This document shows positions 3,655 to 6,170 of a DNA stretch of 6,170 nucleotides, in pieces. The notes beneath the pieces were generated by a model. The model saw only the letters and a list, made by a program, of their open reading frames with translations. It was not told the origin of the DNA and did not search any database. Within the stretch, counting starts at the first letter, position 1. Every line of letters starts with the position of its first letter. The stretch is taken from assembly GCA_027053135.1 (NCBI GenBank), contig JALUEA010000012.1, forward strand, positions 1 through 6,170, read 5' to 3'. The stretch is from Candidatus Altimarinota bacterium (GTDB lineage: Bacteria; Patescibacteriota; Gracilibacteria; CAIRYL01). Position numbers and translations under genes: made by a program.

Positions 3655-6170
3655 AAAATAGGAGAAAAACTTACACTTCATATTGAGAATTCAATTCCTT
3701 CTTCAAAAGTGTCGTGGGTTATTTCGCAGAATGGAGAAATTATAGATACACTTAAAACAAAAAAATTTAGTTATACTTTTAAAAAAGGAGGAGAGTATAT
3801 TGTTCGTTTAAATGTTACAGAAAAAAATGGAGATTTAAAAACTTCAGTAGTGGAAGTTACTGTAGCTGAAAAAATTCCATCATTTTCGGAACTATCGGCA
3901 AAACTAACAACTATTCCTGAAGCAAAAGATGGAGTTATTACATTATCTGGGGAAAAACAAGAAGTTATTTTTTCTTTTTTAGATTCCACGGGTAATATAG
4001 CGCATTATGAATTAGAATCGGATATTTTTGTTGACAGTGATAATGATGGAGTTTCTGATAATGATATTGATAATAAAGATGATCCATCGTATGTTTCTGG
4101 TACATATTTTAAACGTGTATATATAAATACTGGAATTCCTTCTCGTGCCATATTAACAGTAGTAGATGCCAATGGGAATAAAAAGACAGATTCTGTAACG
4201 ATAATTTTTGATGAAAAAAGTGAAAATCTTGTTGTTAAACCATTAAATATAGAGGTTTCTACACTTCCTCATCAAGATGAAGATGGAGTTATAGAACTTT
4301 CTCAACGAGAAAATGCTGTTATGGTATTTGCGGGGAAATCAACAGGAAAAATTAAACAGTATAAAATAGATGAAAATCTTTCTGTTGATAGTGATGGAGA
4401 TGGAGATCCAAAAAATGATTTTGATAATAAGGGTACAGAATCAGCAGAGAATGGATCTTCATATCCTATTTCAATTGATAAAGAGAAAAAAACACAATCT
4501 TTTTCTGTTACCATTGTTGGTGAGTATGATGAAAAAACAAAAGAATATACCGTTAAAAATACATCATCGTATAAAAAAGAAGCAAATATGGTTTTGGAAC
4601 CATTATTGTTTAGTTCTCGAACAAAAATTTTAGCAGGTGAAACAGTTACCTTTAATATTTTTAATTATCCGAAAAATTCGAAAGTATCATGGGATTTTAA
4701 TGGAGATGGAATTTTTGAAATAGAAGATTCTGATATTGGACAAGTAAAATATGTGTATGCAAAAGAAGGAATTTATCATGCATCATGTTCATTGAAAGAA
4801 GTAGGATCAGATCCAATTATACAAAAAAAAATTATTACTGTATTAGATAGATCAGAAGGACAATTAAAAACAGAACCACCGTTTGCATATTTTTATCCTC
4901 AAACAGATGGAAATAAAGCGTCTTTTATTTCTTCTCAGAGTCGTGCAGATGAAAATTTAGCAAATACTGATTTATCGTATGCATGGGATTTTGGAGATGG
5001 ATTTAAAGCACAAGGTCCAAATGTTGAACATATATATGAAAAAGAGGGAACATATACCGTTACATTAAAAGTTACTGATTCAATAGGACGTATTGGGGTG
5101 TATTCTGATAGAGTTGTTATTGCAAAAGTTACAAAGGATTTTGATAAAGGTCAGCATGGGGGTGCTGTTGTTATAGATAATACTTCAGAAACAAAAGAGA
5201 ATGAAGAAAAGAAAGATTCTATTGTACGATCAGATGATTTAAAAGAACCAGATGATGCACCAGAACAAGATAAAGAGGAAGGAAAAAAAGAGGGATGGGA
5301 AGATATACCTCCTGTGCATAATCCAGATGTTCCACATGAAACGACACAGCAAAAATCTTCATTTTTTACATCGTTTCCTTGGTGGATATTGCTTCTTGTA
5401 TTTTTTCTTTTCTTACCATTATTGTTTCTGATAAAAAAGAAAATGGATCATCCAGAGAAGAGTTTTGGAGAAATAATAAAGGATTTAAATCCAAAAAAAT
5501 CTATAGAAGAGTTAGAAGCGTTGAAAAGTCAGAGTGAAGAAAAGAAAGAGACGAAAGAAGAATCTGATAAAGAAGAATCGGGAGAAAATACAGATGATAT
5601 AGAAGATGATGCGGTAGAAATTTCTGAAGAACATCTTCCAGATTGGATGAAAAATGGAGATGATACAGAAGAAAATACTACTGAAGAACAAAGTTCTCTT
5701 GCGGAAGAAATGGAAGAAACAGGATCGTTACCAGATTGGATGAAAGAAGGAGAAACAGAAGATTCTGTTGGTAGTGGAGAGATTACAGAATTGGAAGGAA
5801 ACAATGTTTCTGGGATAGCAAATAAGACTGATGGAGAAAAAGCGAGTAAAGAAAATGGTGTTTTGGAAGAAATAGCAGAAACAGAAGAAACAGGATCGTT
5901 ACCAGATTGGATGAAAGAAGGAGAAACAGAAGATTCTGTTGGCAGTGGAGAGATTACAGAATCGGAAGGAAACAATGTTTCTGTGACAGAAAATCAGACT
6001 GATGGAGAAAAAGAGAGTAAAGAAAATGGTGTTTTGGAAGAAATGGCAGAAACAGAAGAAACAGGATCGTTACCAGATTGGATGAAAGAAGGAGAAACAG
6101 AAGATTCTGTTGGCAGTGGAGAGATTACAGAATCGGAAGGAAACAATGTTTCTGTGACAGAAAATCAGAC
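3547..6170 (+). CDS. PKD-domain single-pass membrane protein with repetitive acidic cytoplasmic tail, 3'-truncated by the window edge
   Basis: The frame runs from ATG 3547 without a stop to the window end, giving 874 complete residues; the true C-terminus lies beyond. Order: signal peptide (1-36); PKD-like domain (about 37-108, with VSWVI at 56-60); two related modules with Asp-rich loops (109-223 and 224-350); PKD domain with WDFNGDG (351-435, W382); PKD domain with AWDFGDG (444-527, W480); charged Pro/Glu/Lys linker (528-611); transmembrane helix (612-629) followed by KKK; acidic tail (630 onward) with LPDWM repeats. The ATG is chosen because a textbook signal peptide follows at once and it abuts the preceding stop. 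Signal peptide plus internal stop-transfer helix predicts a type I protein with PKD domains outside and the acidic tail inside. It is probably a partner of the gene 1 product, linking a surface assembly to the cytoplasm; that role is inferred. No enzymatic motif is visible, and only one Cys occurs in the visible part (HASCSL). Confidence 0.92.
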   Translation, partial: MKYIFLYQRVVAFFSVLFASLFLFFLHTNASSHVYAKIGEKLTLHIENSIPSSKVSWVISQNGEIIDTLKTKKFSYTFKKGGEYIVRLNVTEKNGDLKTSVVEVTVAEKIPSFSELSAKLTTIPEAKDGVITLSGEKQEVIFSFLDSTGNIAHYELESDIFVDSDNDGVSDNDIDNKDDPSYVSGTYFKRVYINTGIPSRAILTVVDANGNKKTDSVTIIFDEKSENLVVKPLNIEVSTLPHQDEDGVIELSQRENAVMVFAGKSTGKIKQYKIDENLSVDSDGDGDPKNDFDNKGTESAENGSSYPISIDKEKKTQSFSVTIVGEYDEKTKEYTVKNTSSYKKEANMVLEPLLFSSRTKILAGETVTFNIFNYPKNSKVSWDFNGDGIFEIEDSDIGQVKYVYAKEGIYHASCSLKEVGSDPIIQKKIITVLDRSEGQLKTEPPFAYFYPQTDGNKASFISSQSRADENLANTDLSYAWDFGDGFKAQGPNVEHIYEKEGTYTVTLKVTDSIGRIGVYSDRVVIAKVTKDFDKGQHGGAVVIDNTSETKENEEKKDSIVRSDDLKEPDDAPEQDKEEGKKEGWEDIPPVHNPDVPHETTQQKSSFFTSFPWWILLLVFFLFLPLLFLIKKKMDHPEKSFGEIIKDLNPKKSIEELEALKSQSEEKKETKEESDKEESGENTDDIEDDAVEISEEHLPDWMKNGDDTEENTTEEQSSLAEEMEETGSLPDWMKEGETEDSVGSGEITELEGNNVSGIANKTDGEKASKENGVLEEIAETEETGSLPDWMKEGETEDSVGSGEITESEGNNVSVTENQTDGEKESKENGVLEEMAETEETGSLPDWMKEGETEDSVGSGEITESEGNNVSVTENQ
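3655..3870 (+). other. N-terminal PKD-like domain of gene 2
   Basis: Residues about 37-108 show the PKD strand order without the Asp-rich motif: GEKLTLHIEN, then SKVSWVISQNGE, then FSYTFKKGGEYIVRLNVTEKNGDLKTSVVEVTV. The final part (Y-x-F-x-x-x-G-x-Y-x-V-x-L-x-V-T-x-x-x-G) is the characteristic C-terminal half of a PKD fold. It resembles domain 1 of gene 1 in having W-x-V/I in place of WDFGDG. Confidence 0.65.
3871..4215 (+). other. Calcium-loop PKD-variant module A of gene 2
   Basis: Residues 109-223 contain DGVITLSGEKQEVIFSF, then STGNIAHYELE, then DSDNDGVSDNDIDNK (163-177), then YFKRVYINTGIPSRAILTV and DANGNKKTDSVTI. The last part matches the C-terminal strands of a PKD domain, while the usual WDFGDG strand is replaced by an Asp-rich loop. 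Asp at 163, 165, 167 and 171 with Gly 168 gives the D-x-D-x-D-G-x-x-D spacing of thrombospondin type 3-like calcium loops. Module B, which follows, is a recognisable paralogue. Confidence 0.65.
4216..4596 (+). other. Calcium-loop PKD-variant module B of gene 2
   Basis: Residues 224-350 repeat the plan of module A: STLPHQDEDGVIELSQ, then VMVFAGKSTGKIKQYKI, then DSDGDGDPKNDFDNK (281-295). The second half is more diverged (SFSVTIVGEYDEKTKEYTV). The shared skeleton is DGVI-x-L-S, V-x-F, STG-x-I-x-x-Y, VDSD-x-DG and D-x-DNK, which points to an internal duplication. The Asp loop is closer in sequence to that of gene 1 (2676-2714) than to that of module A. Confidence 0.62.
4597..4851 (+). other. PKD domain of gene 2 (WDFNGDG type)
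   Basis: Residues 351-435 run from GETVTFNIFNYPKNSKVS to WDFNGDGIFE (W382) and KYVYAKEGIYHASCSLKEVG. The motif W-D-F-N-G-D-G followed by Y-V-Y-x-x-x-G-x-Y is a standard PKD signature. It holds the only cysteine in the visible part of the protein. Confidence 0.85.
4876..5127 (+). other. PKD domain of gene 2 (canonical WDFGDG)
   Basis: Residues 444-527 form the most canonical PKD domain in the window: AYFYPQTDG, then SRADENLANTDLSYAWDFGDG (W480), then VEHIYEKEGTYTVTLKVTDSIG. It is the membrane-proximal extracellular domain, followed by a disordered charged linker. Confidence 0.93.
5128..5379 (+). other. Charged juxtamembrane linker of gene 2
   Basis: Residues 528-611 have no beta pattern. They are rich in Lys, Glu, Asp and Pro (for example KENEEKKDS, KEPDDAPEQDKEEGKKEG and PPVHNPDVPHE). 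This is probably a disordered spacer that lifts the PKD domains off the membrane or through the cell envelope. Confidence 0.6.
5380..5433 (+). other. Transmembrane helix of gene 2
   Basis: Residues 612-629 are WWILLLVFFLFLLP-type hydrophobic sequence ending LLFLI, bordered by FTSFP before and KKKMDH after. The basic cluster on the C-terminal side follows the positive-inside rule, which places the following tail in the cytoplasm. With the N-terminal signal peptide this gives type I topology. Confidence 0.9.
5635..5676 (+). repeat. Degenerate first LPDWMK motif upstream of the array
   Basis: The codons at 5635-5676 read LPDWMKNGDDTEEN, matching the start of the later LPDWMKEGETED units. The Trp codon at 5644 is 93 bases (31 codons) before the Trp of the first full unit at 5737, not 171, so this copy lacks the rest of the unit. 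It looks like a founder motif or an old, shortened copy. Confidence 0.7.
5713..6170 (+). repeat. Tandem 171-bp (57-residue) repeat array, 2.7 units visible
   Basis: The units are 5713-5883, 5884-6054 and 6055-6170 (cut by the window end). The same bases recur at exact 171-base steps, for example the LPDW codons at 5728, 5899 and 6070. Because 171 is a multiple of three the array stays in frame and any gain or loss of units would preserve the protein. Units 1 and 2 differ at 8 of 171 positions by my count. Unit 3 is identical to unit 2 over its visible 116 bases. Each unit begins EETGSLPDWMKEGETED and ends in KENGVLEEMAET or a close variant. Confidence 0.95.

Larger units (their letters stand above)
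5434..6170 (+). other. Acidic, probably disordered cytoplasmic tail of gene 2
   Basis: From residue 630 on the sequence is dominated by Glu, Asp, Ser, Thr, Gly and Lys, with few hydrophobics except in LPDWM motifs. An initial section (IIKDLNPKKSIEELEALKSQ) could be helical. The second repeat unit has 18 acidic and 3 basic residues in 57. The tail continues beyond the window. No kinase, protease or other enzymatic motif is visible. Confidence 0.8.

Noticed and set aside
5529..5975. Minus-strand open frame of 148 codons opposite the acidic tail
   Set aside because: Its Ser/Pro/Val-rich product is the reverse complement of the GAA- and TCT-rich repeats, including the same 171-base periodicity. 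It has no independent coding character and lies opposite a much stronger frame.

Overview
The window is one AT-rich coding stretch on the + strand. It holds two very large, adjacent surface-protein genes and almost no non-coding DNA. Both are cut by the window: gene 1 (3-3545) lacks its 5' end and gene 2 (3547-6170) lacks its 3' end. A single base separates the gene 1 stop from the gene 2 ATG, so they are very likely co-transcribed and translationally coupled. I see no tRNA, rRNA, CRISPR array, mobile element, promoter or terminator.

Gene 1 shows 1180 residues: an N-terminal coiled coil, about nine consecutive PKD/Ig-like beta-sandwich domains, a roughly 100-residue helical segment and a C-terminal Ig-like domain. 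It has no C-terminal membrane anchor or sorting signal, so any export signal or anchor must lie upstream of the window. Gene 2 shows 874 residues: a signal peptide, one PKD-like domain, two related modules each carrying an Asp-rich calcium-type loop, two PKD domains with WDFNGDG and WDFGDG motifs, a charged linker, one transmembrane helix followed by KKK, and a long acidic tail. That tail contains tandem 57-residue (171-bp) repeats, each with an LPDWMKEGE motif, and the array runs off the window. The predicted topology is outside (PKD) - membrane - inside (acidic repeats).

The organism is a low-GC prokaryote using UGA as stop or not at all: there is no in-frame TGA in about 2050 codons. AT-richness, multi-PKD surface proteins, calcium-type DSDGDGDP loops and a type I membrane topology suggest a Patescibacteria/CPR-like monoderm. 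A DPANN archaeon or another low-GC bacterium cannot be excluded from this window. Regular CGA arginine codons and the lack of in-frame TGA argue against the UGA-glycine lineages (Gracilibacteria/Absconditabacteria).

Working model (inference): the two proteins form a cell-surface adhesion or filament-like assembly. Gene 1 would give a long, calcium-stiffened extracellular rod. Gene 2 would give a membrane-spanning partner whose multivalent acidic tail engages a cytoplasmic protein through the LPDWM motifs. The most unusual element is this intracellular repeat array, whose second and third units are identical at DNA level as far as they can be read.
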